40,092 nucleotides of DNA, from NCBI RefSeq assembly GCF_015207265.1, contig NZ_JADEXE010000025.1:1-40092 (forward strand). The letters are read 5' to 3'. Positions 9,471-17,710 of this stretch are shown piece by piece (positions within the stretch are counted from its first letter, which is position 1; every line of letters begins with the position of its first letter). The translations under genes were made by a program, and so were the position numbers. Under the pieces are notes generated by a model. The model did not search any database. It was not told where the DNA came from and saw only the letters and a list, made by a program, of their open reading frames with translations. This DNA is from Nodosilinea sp. LEGE 07298 (GTDB lineage: Bacteria; Cyanobacteriota; Cyanobacteriia; Phormidesmidales; Phormidesmidaceae).

Positions 9471-9495
9471 CCTAGCCTAACCGGGCAAACTTCGC

Positions 9496-9666
9496 TTAGC
9501 GAACCACGGCCCCACGGTACTTAAGACCTTGGGGATGGTCGGCTTTAACTTGCTTGGCGACGTGGCGGGTGGCGACCGCACCACGATACCGGCCAATAAC
9601 TTCTTCAGAAATAGCTACCTGAGGGGTAACTTGTTCGTAATCAACGCCGCGATATGTCAAGGACAT
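9496..9666 (-). CDS. DUF4278-type small protein
   Basis: A 56-residue gene. It begins MSLTYRGVDYEQ and ends GLKYRGAVVR; the repeated Y-R-G motif (YRGVDYE, RYRGAVAT, KYRGAVV) is the hallmark of the cyanobacterial DUF4278 family, whose function is unknown. The start ATG at 9666 has an excellent ribosome site (AAGGAGAGG, 6 nt spacing), and the stop is followed by two hairpin terminators, so it is a well-delimited monocistronic gene. A promoter-like TTGACA and a ~110-nt leader lie upstream. Cytosolic; no signal peptide. Confidence 0.85.
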   Translation of the reverse strand: MSLTYRGVDYEQVTPQVAISEEVIGRYRGAVATRHVAKQVKADHPQGLKYRGAVVR

Positions 9667-9779
9667 CTTTCGCCTCTCCTTAAATGAGTGAAGGTGTGTA
9701 TAAACAGAGGCGCGTTCCTTCGAGTTGTAACTCTACTTCCGTCTCTCTGAGAGAGATGAACGATTTGTTTCTGTATTTA

Positions 9780-9807
9780 TTGTTACCGTTTAGCCCCGAG
9801 TTGTCAA
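9780..9807 (-). promoter_or_regulatory. Candidate sigma-70-type promoter of the DUF4278 gene
   Basis: On the minus strand, TTGACA (9807-9802), a 16-nt spacer and TAACAA (9785-9780). This leaves a leader of about 110 nt that contains a TCTCTCTCAGAGAGA hairpin. Confidence 0.45.
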
Positions 9808-9859
9808 GTCGACTCATCAGGGAATCATAACATTTGCTTTGCCCACCTACTCACTTACC

Positions 9860-10693
9860 ATGCATAGCCCTATCCCGCCCCACCGCTACTTTCCCTACCT
9901 CACCTGGACCGATATTGAGGCGATGCCCGATCGCGAGCATGTCGTGATTGTGCAGCCGATGGGGGCGATCGAGCAGCATGGCCCCCACCTGCCGCTGGTT
10001 GTAGACAGCGCTATTTGCACAACCGTGCTGGGCGAGGCGCTGACTCAGCTCGATGCGGCCATTCCGGTCTACAGTTTGCCGCCGCTCTACTACGGCAAAT
10101 CGAACGAGCACTGGCACTTTCCTGGCACTATTACCCTCTCGGCAGACACTCTGCTGCGGGTCATTCACGACGTGGCTGAAAGTATCTATCGGGCCGGATT
10201 TCGCAAGCTGGTGCTGCTCAATGCCCACGGTGGTCAGCCCCAGGTGCTCGAAATCGCCGCCCGCGATCTGCACCTGGCCCACGCCGACTTAATGGTGTTT
10301 CCACTGTTTGTGTGGGCGGTGCCCAACTGCGCTGGCGATTTGCTCACTCCAAAAGAGATGGAGCTGGGCATTCACGCGGGGGATGCCGAAACCAGCCTGA
10401 TGCTGTCAATACTGCCTGACCAGGTGCGCATAGAGCAGGCCAAAGCCGAGTTTCCGCAAAATTTGCCCACCGATAGCTGGCTGACGATGGAGGGCGCGCT
10501 GCCCTTTGCCTGGGTAACGCGCGATCTCAGTGCCAGCGGAGTACTGGGTGACCCGACCGTAGCAACTTTGGAAAAAGGAGATCAGCTGCTGGAGTCTTTA
10601 GCCTCCGGTTGGGTCACTGCGCTCACCGATATTTATCGCTTTCGCCAACCTAAACCAGAGAGAGCAGCGGCGATCGGAGACAGCCCTCAATGA
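9860..10693 (+). CDS. Creatininase-family amidohydrolase
   Basis: 277 residues from the ATG at 9860; a TTG at 9839 in frame would add seven residues and has no better ribosome site. Family motifs that bind the two metals are present: PMGAIEQHGPHLPLVVDS (Glu38, His40, Asp49), LNAHGGQ and HAGDAETSLML (catalytic Glu). Members hydrolyse cyclic or linear amides (creatinine, formamidopyrimidines in riboflavin/F420-type pathways, mycofactocin precursor); the substrate here cannot be told. Convergent with the next gene, 27 bp away. Confidence 0.88.
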   Translation: MHSPIPPHRYFPYLTWTDIEAMPDREHVVIVQPMGAIEQHGPHLPLVVDSAICTTVLGEALTQLDAAIPVYSLPPLYYGKSNEHWHFPGTITLSADTLLRVIHDVAESIYRAGFRKLVLLNAHGGQPQVLEIAARDLHLAHADLMVFPLFVWAVPNCAGDLLTPKEMELGIHAGDAETSLMLSILPDQVRIEQAKAEFPQNLPTDSWLTMEGALPFAWVTRDLSASGVLGDPTVATLEKGDQLLESLASGWVTALTDIYRFRQPKPERAAAIGDSPQ

Positions 10694-10720
10694 ATAAGCG
10701 CCGCCTGCTCTCAACCTGGC

Positions 10721-11557
10721 TCAAGACAGGGCCGCTGTCACTGCCTTAAGAATAGGGCTCCACAGTAAACCCACCATGACGTAGGGGGCGTAGCGCAAAA
10801 GGGGGTGATGCTCGTGGCTGAGGCTATTGGGTAAAACCTTCTCAATGGTGAGGGGGCCGACCATGGTAAGCCCGTAGGCCAGCACCAGGGCCGCCAGCAG
10901 CGACAGTTCCTGCTGATCAATGCCCAGCGGGTTCCACCTGATGCCGGCCCAGACCGCCGCAATGATCAGCAGCTGCTCAGCGATCCGCTCGCCCTGGTAG
11001 CTGAGGCGACTCCAGGGCCACAGGCTGGGCTGGGGCATCAGGCGCTGACCCAGCATCATGGTCCAGGTGACGGGGCCGCACACGCCGTCGGCGCGCAGGC
11101 CGTAGTAGCGCTGAAATCGGCGCAGGGCTTTGTCGGTAGCTCGATCAAATTTTCCGGTGATCTCAGCCTGAAAGCCCTCTTTGACCAGAATTTTTTGCAG
11201 CCGCAGGATGTCGCTGCTGTGATCTTGAGCCCCAGCCGTATTGAGCGCCAGGGTGGGGTAGCAGAGGGCGGCCCAGGTGAGCGGGCCGACCACTCCGTCA
11301 ACCTTGAGGCCGTTACTGCGCTGAAACGCCTCAACTGCGACCTGGGTAGGCTGGTCAAACTGTCCGCTGATCTGGTCGTGGGCTAAAAATCCTTTGTCCA
11401 TCAGCTTGCGCTGCAAATCGTGGGTGGCTTGCTGCAGCAGTTCGGGGGTGCGTTTGCTGTGTAGCACGGGGCGAATGCTGAGTTTGGTTTCCCAGGCGAT
11501 CGCCGCAGGAATTGACTTGGGGGAGGGAAAAAGCGCCTTAAAAACGTTCCAAACCAT
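10721..11557 (-). CDS. Peptidoglycan-binding domain protein with C-terminal membrane helices
   Basis: 278 residues from the ATG at 11557 (TGGAG 8 nt upstream; a GTG at 11566 is the alternative). Two PG_binding_1 repeats are visible: DLQRKLMDKGFL to VDGVVGPLTWAAL, and RLQKILVKEGFQ to ADGVCGPVTWTMM. After these come three hydrophobic segments (LLIIAAVWAGIRW, LSLLAALVLAYGLTMVGPL, YVMVGLLWSPILKAV). There is no classical signal peptide, so how the wall-binding repeats reach the periplasm is unclear; the N-terminus may be translocated. Whether it anchors to peptidoglycan is inference. Confidence 0.8.
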   Translation of the reverse strand: MVWNVFKALFPSPKSIPAAIAWETKLSIRPVLHSKRTPELLQQATHDLQRKLMDKGFLAHDQISGQFDQPTQVAVEAFQRSNGLKVDGVVGPLTWAALCYPTLALNTAGAQDHSSDILRLQKILVKEGFQAEITGKFDRATDKALRRFQRYYGLRADGVCGPVTWTMMLGQRLMPQPSLWPWSRLSYQGERIAEQLLIIAAVWAGIRWNPLGIDQQELSLLAALVLAYGLTMVGPLTIEKVLPNSLSHEHHPLLRYAPYVMVGLLWSPILKAVTAALS

Positions 11558-11686
11558 AATCGACACTCCAGTTTAGGGGGGCGAACTAAACAACGACTCG
11601 CGAATAAGAAATCTTGGCGCTGCACGGGTGACAGCACCCAGGGACAGTGGCCATTAGCGCTGCCCCTGGGGCTATGGGGCTCGCGC

Positions 11687-11902
11687 TTAGGCGGGGGCAA
11701 TGACGAGGCTAAAACCCTTACGGCCTAAAACCTGCACTTTCTGCCCGTGGGCCACGGGGCAATGTGCCGCCGTGGGGGCAAGTTCTGCCTTCCAAAAGCT
11801 GCCAAAGACCCTGACCCTGAGCTGATCGGCATCGTGGCTGTCGACGACACCGTTAACCAGTCGAGCAAAGGTTTCTTCTGACGCTTGAGCGATAAAAAAC
11901 AT
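11687..11902 (-). CDS. Small NfeD-like OB-fold protein
   Basis: 71 residues with no membrane segment. The pattern GVVDSHDADQLRVRVFGSFW, KAEL, then GQKVQVLGRKGFSLVI matches the C-terminal OB-fold of NfeD proteins (compare the GxxxxxGxxW-KA-L core and the Gx(V)xVxxxxGxxLxV end). In membrane-bound NfeD this domain accompanies SPFH proteins; here it stands alone. Lies 129 bp upstream of the peptidoglycan-binding gene on the same strand. Medium confidence in the family, none in a specific role. Confidence 0.65.
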   Translation of the reverse strand: MFFIAQASEETFARLVNGVVDSHDADQLRVRVFGSFWKAELAPTAAHCPVAHGQKVQVLGRKGFSLVIAPA

Positions 11903-12132
11903 GGCGACCTCTCAGGTGATGGGGCAACGAACGAGCGTCCATGGACACTCGATGGGGGAGGCGTTTAGCGCGTCCCAATAACCTATCGGTGGATTGAGTC
12001 ACCGTTATGGTTTTTGGGGTTAAGGCTGAAAAAGCGCGATCGGCCTCCTGGTGCTATGTCGTCTACAGCCAGCGGAATTATGGTTTTTTGGCTCAGCTAG
12101 CTGTGATGTAAACCTGGAGCAGCCGTCGCAGG

Positions 12133-12152
12133 GCAGCCGGAAGTCCGGCCGC
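12133..12152 (-). terminator. Hairpin past the CHAT operon
   Basis: GCCGGA-AG-TCCGGC, extended by GGC/GCC outside one bulged base on each side. It is 38 bp after the CHAT gene stop with no T-run, so it is a weak candidate. The rest of the 287-bp gap 11903-12189 shows no gene. Confidence 0.35.
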
Positions 12153-12189
12153 CAGCCCTGTTGCAAGTGTTTTACTCGTCCGTTGGAAC

Positions 12190-15012
12190 CTAGCCGGAAG
12201 TCGCTGGAGGGGGGCAATCGCCTTCTACAACCAAGGGATCGGCTGGGTTGGTGCCGAAAGTGGTGAGAATGCGCTGGGTCAGCTCGCGGCGATCGCCATT
12301 TTCGTCAAAGCTGATGGTGGTGGGCTGGTCAAAGATTTGGCTGACAGGCTTATTGCTGGTTGTTGCCAAGCCTTCTAGCTGATGCCGCAGACGACTAGAG
12401 GTTGTTTCGCCCTCCAGGTAGGGCAGCAGCACCTGCACGGCCTCATAGGGCAGGGTGGTGGTGCGGTTGACGCCGCCAGGCCAGTAGGTTTGGGTCGTTT
12501 GCTTGAACGCTTGGGGAGCGCATTGCTTGTGCCAATCGGTGGCGATAAAGACCCGATCGGTGAGGTTGGCAAGGCCACCGGCTGGTTCGATCACCGCTGA
12601 GTTGTACAGCGGATTAGAACCCAAGATGACTTTTTGGCCAGCATTTTGCTTGATCACGGCGATCGCATTGTCAAAGGCCCTGTTATTGGCATTGCGCCCG
12701 TCAGGAATCACAATTAGGGCACCGACATTGGGCACCTGGGCCAAGGCGGTGGCGGCGTCGAAGTCGCTGGCGGCCAGGTCGAAGCGCTCTACAATCTCGA
12801 CCCCTAGAGAGCCCAGTGCCTGCTCGAACTCGGCCAGCATGTCGGCACTGTAGGACTCGCCAGCCCGGTAGAACATCGCCACAGTGGAGGCTGCCCCCGC
12901 TAGCCTCAGCTCTTCTAAATAGTTCACCAACGTTTGGGTCTCGATGGCGGTTGATGAGGTGTTTCGAAAGAAAAAGGTGGCTGGGCTGTTGGGGGAGGGG
13001 CCACACTCGCTGCGCAGGCCAGTTTTGGTGCTGAGGGGAGAAATGACCACCAGGTTGGCGTCGTTGTAGGCCTGGGTGAGGGCGGCACAGGTGGTCGCGC
13101 TGAGGTAGTGGCCAATGACGGCGAGCACGCTGCGCCCGTCGATATCGACCTGGGTTAGGCCTCGGGCCGTGGCCTGGGCTTGCTCCCGGTTGTTGCGATC
13201 GTTGGCGATAATTACCTCCAGGTTGACCCGGGGTAGGCTCTCAGGACCGCCACCGTTGACCGTCTGGTCTTGGATTTGGGCGATACCCCGCAGCATTTCT
13301 TGGCCGATGTCGACGGCCTGTTCGTCGAGGGGAACGGCGGCGGCAATGGTGTAGATCATTGCGCCGGTCTCCGCCTGGCGGTGTCTGACCTCGGCATTGT
13401 TTTGAAAAATCAGCACGGTGGGGTCGAGTAGAGCGCTGGTAGCGGCATTTAAGGCCGCCCGGTCGGCGTCGGTGCGATCGCCCTCGGGTAGGGCCAGCAG
13501 GCGATCGCGATCGCGCTTTGCCTCGGTGCGAATGCTGGCGAAGCTCGCTTGGGCCTCGTCGTACTCACGGTCGGCAAAGGCTTTCATGCCGGCTTGCTTT
13601 AGCTCGGCGTAGGGAGATGCTAGCTCAGGGTTGCCCTCCAGTGCCGAGTTACCGCCAGCGCTGATCAAGCGCCGACTCTCGGTTGGTAACGGAGTGCTGC
13701 CCAGCTCTGGCGACGGCGGCTCGCGCAGGAGGCCAAAAGCCGCGATCGCACCCCCCAGCACCCCCGCCGCGCCTAGTCCAACGGTGGCCCAGCCTGGCCA
13801 GCGTTGGGCCGACCTATGACGCGGTTCCCGACGCCCACTGGATCGGGAGACATCCACGCCAGCAGGCAGGCTGGGGGATGGTTCTAGGTGGTCGATCAGG
13901 GTTTGCCAGGTGAGGGGGGGTGTATTTTGCTTGACAAAGAGAGTCGGCAGCCAGGTGACCTCAGAATAGCGGTTGTTGAAGGCCTCTAGCCCCTGGCGAG
14001 CCTTGCGTACTGCCGCCTGGAGCGATCGCCCCTCGACCACAAACTGCTGAAAGAAGCGCTCGATAAACTCCACCGCCGCATCGTCGGGGATGGGTTCTTT
14101 CATGACGATGCAGCGGGGCGCATCGAGGCGGGCAATCTGCTGGGCTAGCCCCAGGCCATCGCAGGAGTTGAGGATGATCAGCTGTAGCCCCTTCTCAATG
14201 GCGCGCCTGAGCGCCCGCTGAAAATCGCGAATGCTCAGTTCGTCGTGCTCGTTGAGCATCAGCCAGCCTCGCTGGCCATCGTCGTGGCTGTAGCTGTGGC
14301 CGACATAGATAAAGATGTGGTACCCCTGGGGATCCTCCAGCGCTTTTTGCAGCACCTCGGGCGTCGGTTGCAGCAGTGGTACAACCTCAACCCGCTCGGG
14401 ATCGTTGTGCTGCAGCTGAATAATGCTGGCGAGATCTTGGCAGGAGTTGATGCCGGTACTTTCGCCAATCACCACCAAGAGTCTAATTTTGGCACTGCGG
14501 GGATAGGTGGTGGTCAGGATCTGGTGGCGGCTGTCGTTAAATAGCCGAAAGGCCGCATCGGCATCGCGAAAGTGAGACGACAGCAGATCCCAATCTTGCC
14601 AGGGCAAGCGCTTGAGTTCGGTATTGCTGCCCAAATCAATAATCAGTCGCAGGTCTGGAGGCGGCTGATAGAGCAAGACGGCCATGGCCTCGCGAATGCG
14701 CAGCCAACCGTCATCTACGGGCCGCAGCCAGCTTCTAAAGCCCTGCTCGATCGCCTCGACTAGGGCGTTGGTCTCTTGCACAGTACGCTGGGTGGTCTCA
14801 ACGGCCATGATGCGAAAGTGCGATCGCACCCCCTCCTGGCCTGCGTAGGCCAGCTTCCAATCGCTCAGAGCCTGGCGCAGGTCGGGCGGCAGGGGCGGCA
14901 GGGTACCCTCTGTGTCTTCTCGCCTCAAATCGCTAGCATCCAACGTGACCCGAAAGCCCGCCGCTGGATCTGTTTCACTCTGCCGCCTGACGATTAAGCG
15001 AACCGTAGCCAT
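12190..15012 (-). CDS. CHAT caspase-like protease - transmembrane - periplasmic-binding-protein receptor
   Basis: 940 residues in four parts. Residues 1-375 are a CHAT (caspase-fold) domain: the catalytic His is in IFIYVGHSYSHDDG (His239), the catalytic Cys in LIILNSCDGLGLAQQI (Cys284), and the fold ends near EVTWLPTLFV. A basic stretch (GRREPRHRSAQRW) leads to one membrane helix (about 408-429), which by the positive-inside rule puts CHAT in the cytoplasm. Outside follow a helical TPR-like segment (about 455-520) and a type-I periplasmic binding protein domain (about 530-930, LivK/receptor-ligand type: MIYTIAAAVPLDEQAVDIGQ, VIGHYLSATTCAA, VVISPLSTKTGL, LPYEAVQVLLPYL). CHAT proteins are often ligand-activated proteases; a ligand-sensing membrane protease is inference. 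Last gene of an operon, 26 bp after DUF1822. Confidence 0.88.
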   Translation of the reverse strand: MATVRLIVRRQSETDPAAGFRVTLDASDLRREDTEGTLPPLPPDLRQALSDWKLAYAGQEGVRSHFRIMAVETTQRTVQETNALVEAIEQGFRSWLRPVDDGWLRIREAMAVLLYQPPPDLRLIIDLGSNTELKRLPWQDWDLLSSHFRDADAAFRLFNDSRHQILTTTYPRSAKIRLLVVIGESTGINSCQDLASIIQLQHNDPERVEVVPLLQPTPEVLQKALEDPQGYHIFIYVGHSYSHDDGQRGWLMLNEHDELSIRDFQRALRRAIEKGLQLIILNSCDGLGLAQQIARLDAPRCIVMKEPIPDDAAVEFIERFFQQFVVEGRSLQAAVRKARQGLEAFNNRYSEVTWLPTLFVKQNTPPLTWQTLIDHLEPSPSLPAGVDVSRSSGRREPRHRSAQRWPGWATVGLGAAGVLGGAIAAFGLLREPPSPELGSTPLPTESRRLISAGGNSALEGNPELASPYAELKQAGMKAFADREYDEAQASFASIRTEAKRDRDRLLALPEGDRTDADRAALNAATSALLDPTVLIFQNNAEVRHRQAETGAMIYTIAAAVPLDEQAVDIGQEMLRGIAQIQDQTVNGGGPESLPRVNLEVIIANDRNNREQAQATARGLTQVDIDGRSVLAVIGHYLSATTCAALTQAYNDANLVVISPLSTKTGLRSECGPSPNSPATFFFRNTSSTAIETQTLVNYLEELRLAGAASTVAMFYRAGESYSADMLAEFEQALGSLGVEIVERFDLAASDFDAATALAQVPNVGALIVIPDGRNANNRAFDNAIAVIKQNAGQKVILGSNPLYNSAVIEPAGGLANLTDRVFIATDWHKQCAPQAFKQTTQTYWPGGVNRTTTLPYEAVQVLLPYLEGETTSSRLRHQLEGLATTSNKPVSQIFDQPTTISFDENGDRRELTQRILTTFGTNPADPLVVEGDCPPPATSG

Positions 15013-15038
15013 AGCCTCATGCGCTCCCTGATGTTTAG

Positions 15039-15956
15039 CTAAACCATAAACTCTTCGATGGCGCTGGCCGATCGATAGGTGATGCGAACGCTAAATTGCT
15101 CGCCGGGTTGGCAGTCTGTTAGCACCAGTTCGGTGTAGACCGCATCGGCCTGGGTTTCGGTTTCTAGCAGCACGTCCCCCAGATCATTGAGTACCACAAC
15201 GTTGATCTGGCGCGGCAGAAGGGCTTTGCTGCTGGCAGGATAGAGCCGCAGGCGCACCGTCAAATGGTCGGCAGCGGCGGCAGCGATCACCTGCACCACC
15301 AAGACGACCAACTGGGCCGATTCTCCCAGGGTGATGGGCTTGGCCTGACTGATGGTTTGAGCGGTTGCTGGAAGGCTGGGGCGATAGCGGGTGGTAGCTA
15401 AAAGCTGCTCGGGTGGCTGCCAGGTTGGCGAGTCGAGCAGTCCCTCTAGCCACTGCCGCAGGTTCGCCACCGGATGCAGCGCATTGAGCAGGGCATCGAG
15501 GGGCAGCAGGTCGTCGATGGAAACGGTGAGCGGTTCAACCACCGTAAAATCGTCTGGTAGCGGCGGCAAAAAACCCACCAGTTCTACCCGATCGAGGGTG
15601 TCGAAAAACTGTACCGCTACACAGCCAATGCGATCGTCCAGCGCCTCTGGCGGCAGCGTAAACGATCGCTCGCCAGGCCATACTGGGCGGCACTCTAGCC
15701 GCCCCACCCCCACAATGGAGAGGTCGGCTCCATCGAGCAGGGCCGCTAGCCCCGGCTGCCAGCTATCGCCCTCGCTGACGGCGGTGGCGATGTCTAACCA
15801 CTGACAGTAGGTATGCACTGCCCACACCGCCAGTGTATTTAGGTATACGCGCCTGCCCTCGGCGGGGGTTGCCTGCTCTGCCGCCAGACGGGCGGCGTGG
15901 TCGTGGGCCTCGCGGTCGAGGGCAACGGGCAATCCCACTAGTTCAATCGCGGTCAT
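15039..15956 (-). CDS. DUF1822 family protein
   Basis: 305 residues, soluble, no signal peptide. The N-terminal pattern LPVALDREAHDHAARLAAEQ, then RRVYLNTLAVWAVHTYCQWL, followed by VGRLECRPVWPGE and VAVQFFDTLDRVELVGFLPP, is that of the cyanobacterial DUF1822 family. The C-terminal ~100 residues look like a beta-sandwich (LTVRLRLYPASSKALLPRQI, VVLNDLGDVLLETETQADAV). Function unknown. It sits between the sigma-like gene (20 bp upstream) and the CHAT gene (26 bp downstream), so it is probably co-expressed with them and may bridge the two. Confidence 0.85.
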   Translation of the reverse strand: MTAIELVGLPVALDREAHDHAARLAAEQATPAEGRRVYLNTLAVWAVHTYCQWLDIATAVSEGDSWQPGLAALLDGADLSIVGVGRLECRPVWPGERSFTLPPEALDDRIGCVAVQFFDTLDRVELVGFLPPLPDDFTVVEPLTVSIDDLLPLDALLNALHPVANLRQWLEGLLDSPTWQPPEQLLATTRYRPSLPATAQTISQAKPITLGESAQLVVLVVQVIAAAAADHLTVRLRLYPASSKALLPRQINVVVLNDLGDVLLETETQADAVYTELVLTDCQPGEQFSVRITYRSASAIEEFMV

Positions 15957-15976
15957 AGCAGCATCCCTAGACTAGA

Positions 15977-16951
15977 TTACAAGCGGTGGCGTTTGAGGTG
16001 AGGCAGGCACTGGGTTTGCCAGTGGGCTACCAAATCGGTTTCGTTGACGCGCAGCTCTTTGGCGATCGCCCGCAGGGGAGAGAGCACTTCTGACAACAGC
16101 AGGCGCTGCGACAATTCCAGACAGCTGCCGTGTTCTGTGCCCTCAAGCTGGCCCTGGCCAAAGTCGCGATCGGAATGAACTTGCAGGTAGTTTCGCACTT
16201 GGGGGTCGTGCCGTAGGGCAATGATTTGCAGCAGCGGCAGGCATTTGTCGCGCCAGTGGGTATAAACGGTTTGCTCATTGGCCTTGAGCTGGGTGGCAAT
16301 CGCCCGCTGGGTCAGCGGTGGCTGGCTCAGGTACAGCCCCTGCACCAGCCCTTGGCAGTGGCAGTCGGGATATTTTCTCGACTGACAGGCTCGCAATACC
16401 CCGTGGGGGTCGGATTCCAGGTACGCCCTGACCTGCTGCCCAATGCGTTGATATTGCTGAGCCTGTAAGCGCTCGATCCACTGCTCTAGCAGCGTATAGC
16501 GTCCCGATTTTGGATCGGCGGTCAGGGGCGCTTGGGTTGTGGTGTGTCCCTGACTGTCAATGACGGGTTTGTCTAGCTCTACGGGTGGCCCGAGCCCCAG
16601 TTTTGCAATCCGACGGTAGTCGCGATCGGTTCTGTCATCCTCGGCCCCCAGCCCCCTAGCACCTCTCAAATCCTGCACTCGCCGTTTGAGTGTGCCGTTT
16701 ACCCAGCGCAGCAAAGCCTCCGAAACAGAACCGTCTCCAGGGTCAAATTTGCAAATGTCTTTACGCACCCACACTAGAGTTCGGTTCAATGCCATGGCGT
16801 AGTCTTGATGAGAATCGCGCCAAAGCCGGGGCGATCGCGCAATGCACAGCATCAGGCGTGACAATATCTTGTGCCGTGCCAGCGGCGTTAACTCTGATTC
16901 GGGGGCGCAAAGTTTCTCCAGCCAACTCTGAAGTTGCGCATCGTCGCACAT
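15977..16951 (-). CDS. Sigma-70-like protein with duplicated C-terminal helix-turn-helix
   Basis: 324 residues from the ATG at 16951; the frame stays open to a GTG at 17008, which would add 19 residues but has its only purine-rich stretch adjoining the codon. The segment ALNRTLVWVRKDICKFDPGD to WVNGTLKRRVQDLRG resembles sigma region 2 of cyanobacterial sigma-like proteins. The C-terminal third contains two copies of one unit: RAIATQLKANEQTVYTHWRD with KCLPLL, and RAIAKELRVNETDLVAHWQT with QCLPHL, each a recognisable HTH. A CDCHC-like run (KYPDCHCQGL) precedes them. First gene of the operon with DUF1822 and CHAT. A role as promoter-specific regulator is inference. Confidence 0.72.
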   Translation of the reverse strand: MCDDAQLQSWLEKLCAPESELTPLARHKILSRLMLCIARSPRLWRDSHQDYAMALNRTLVWVRKDICKFDPGDGSVSEALLRWVNGTLKRRVQDLRGARGLGAEDDRTDRDYRRIAKLGLGPPVELDKPVIDSQGHTTTQAPLTADPKSGRYTLLEQWIERLQAQQYQRIGQQVRAYLESDPHGVLRACQSRKYPDCHCQGLVQGLYLSQPPLTQRAIATQLKANEQTVYTHWRDKCLPLLQIIALRHDPQVRNYLQVHSDRDFGQGQLEGTEHGSCLELSQRLLLSEVLSPLRAIAKELRVNETDLVAHWQTQCLPHLKRHRL

Positions 16952-17159
16952 GTCGCAGTTGTTCCCCAATCGGTAAATGCTCCAGTCCCATATAGAATAC
17001 GTGATCACTCCGGGAATCCCGTGACATCTATGGCTATATCAGATGCTGTACAGGCTGTTATGGAATTACCGTTGGCTAGGCACCAACCGGCGCTAGACGC
17101 TGGAGCGGGTCGCTACGACAAACCCTGACCCACTCTGCCCTAACCTGCCAACATCGCAA

Positions 17160-17188
17160 TTGGATTGCCCCCCTGAGTTTGCTATACT
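17160..17188 (+). promoter_or_regulatory. Promoter of tRNA-Cys
   Basis: TTGGAT (17160-17165), a 17-bp spacer and TATACT (17183-17188), placed 16 bp before the mature tRNA 5' end. Matches the sigma-70 consensus well. Confidence 0.7.
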
Positions 17189-17204
17189 CAGAAGCTGATA
17201 AGGT

Positions 17205-17275
<71 letters not shown>

Positions 17276-17285
17276 TTGCAGTAAT

Positions 17286-17301
17286 CCCCTAAATTGAGGG
17301 G
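17286..17301 (+). terminator. Short hairpin after tRNA-Cys
   Basis: CCCCT-AAATTG-AGGGG, 10 nt past the tRNA, without a clear T-run. Weak candidate. Confidence 0.35.
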
Positions 17302-17395
17302 TTGAGCTCCCTAATTTAACAGTGAGGGCACAACATTTGAGTATGGCTCTCGCTGTTGTTGTTTGAGCCAATTTAAGCATGGCTGAGGCCACGAT

Positions 17396-17415
17396 TGGGG
17401 TAAAGCTGGGGTAAA
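17396..17415 (+). repeat. Tandem TGGGGTAAA repeat, 11-bp period
   Basis: Two copies of TGGGGTAAA spaced 11 bp apart, 120 bp downstream of tRNA-Cys. One-helical-turn spacing next to a tRNA is what tyrosine-recombinase arm sites look like; a similar pair (TTATACCA, also 11 bp) lies beside the tRNA-Gly fragment at 19938-19956. Confidence 0.4.
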
Positions 17416-17453
17416 CGGAGGGGCGCTCGGTGGCCCTATTAGTGCAATAGACA

Positions 17454-17684
17454 ATGGCGGAGGTGCGGCATGCGATCGCCTACGCCTACATGGATTGAGA
17501 TCTGTTCGAGTTTTGGCAGCCCCCCACTTACCGGGAGATTTATTAGCCGTTTTGGTAGGCCGCTGGTTGCTGGGCCCAACTAGCTGAGGTTAAGGAAATT
17601 TCACTAACCGATGAATTTCAAAACCCGCCGAGCTACTTTAGAGAAGCCTGCGCCGTTTGGATGGACAGGCTGAGAGAAGCTTAG
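17454..17684 (+). pseudogene. Small gene with three in-frame stops
   Basis: One frame runs from ATG 17454 to TAG 17684: MAEVRHAIAYAYMD, stop, DLFEFWQPPTYREIY, stop, PFW, stop, then AAGCWAQLAEVKEISLTDEF and QNPPSYFREACAVWMDRLRE. The residue pattern on both sides of the stops looks like a real globular protein, so this is a decayed gene of about 76 residues; I do not recognise the family. It lies 26 bp before the HNH-gene remnant, suggesting a former two-gene cassette. Confidence 0.5.
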
Positions 17685-17710
17685 CGCCAGCTGCCCCTTC
17701 TGGCTAAACG

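Noticed and set aside
12190-15012. Reading the CHAT-PBP protein as an ABC transporter binding protein only
   Set aside because: The binding domain is tethered behind a caspase-fold domain and a membrane helix, and no permease or ATPase gene is nearby.
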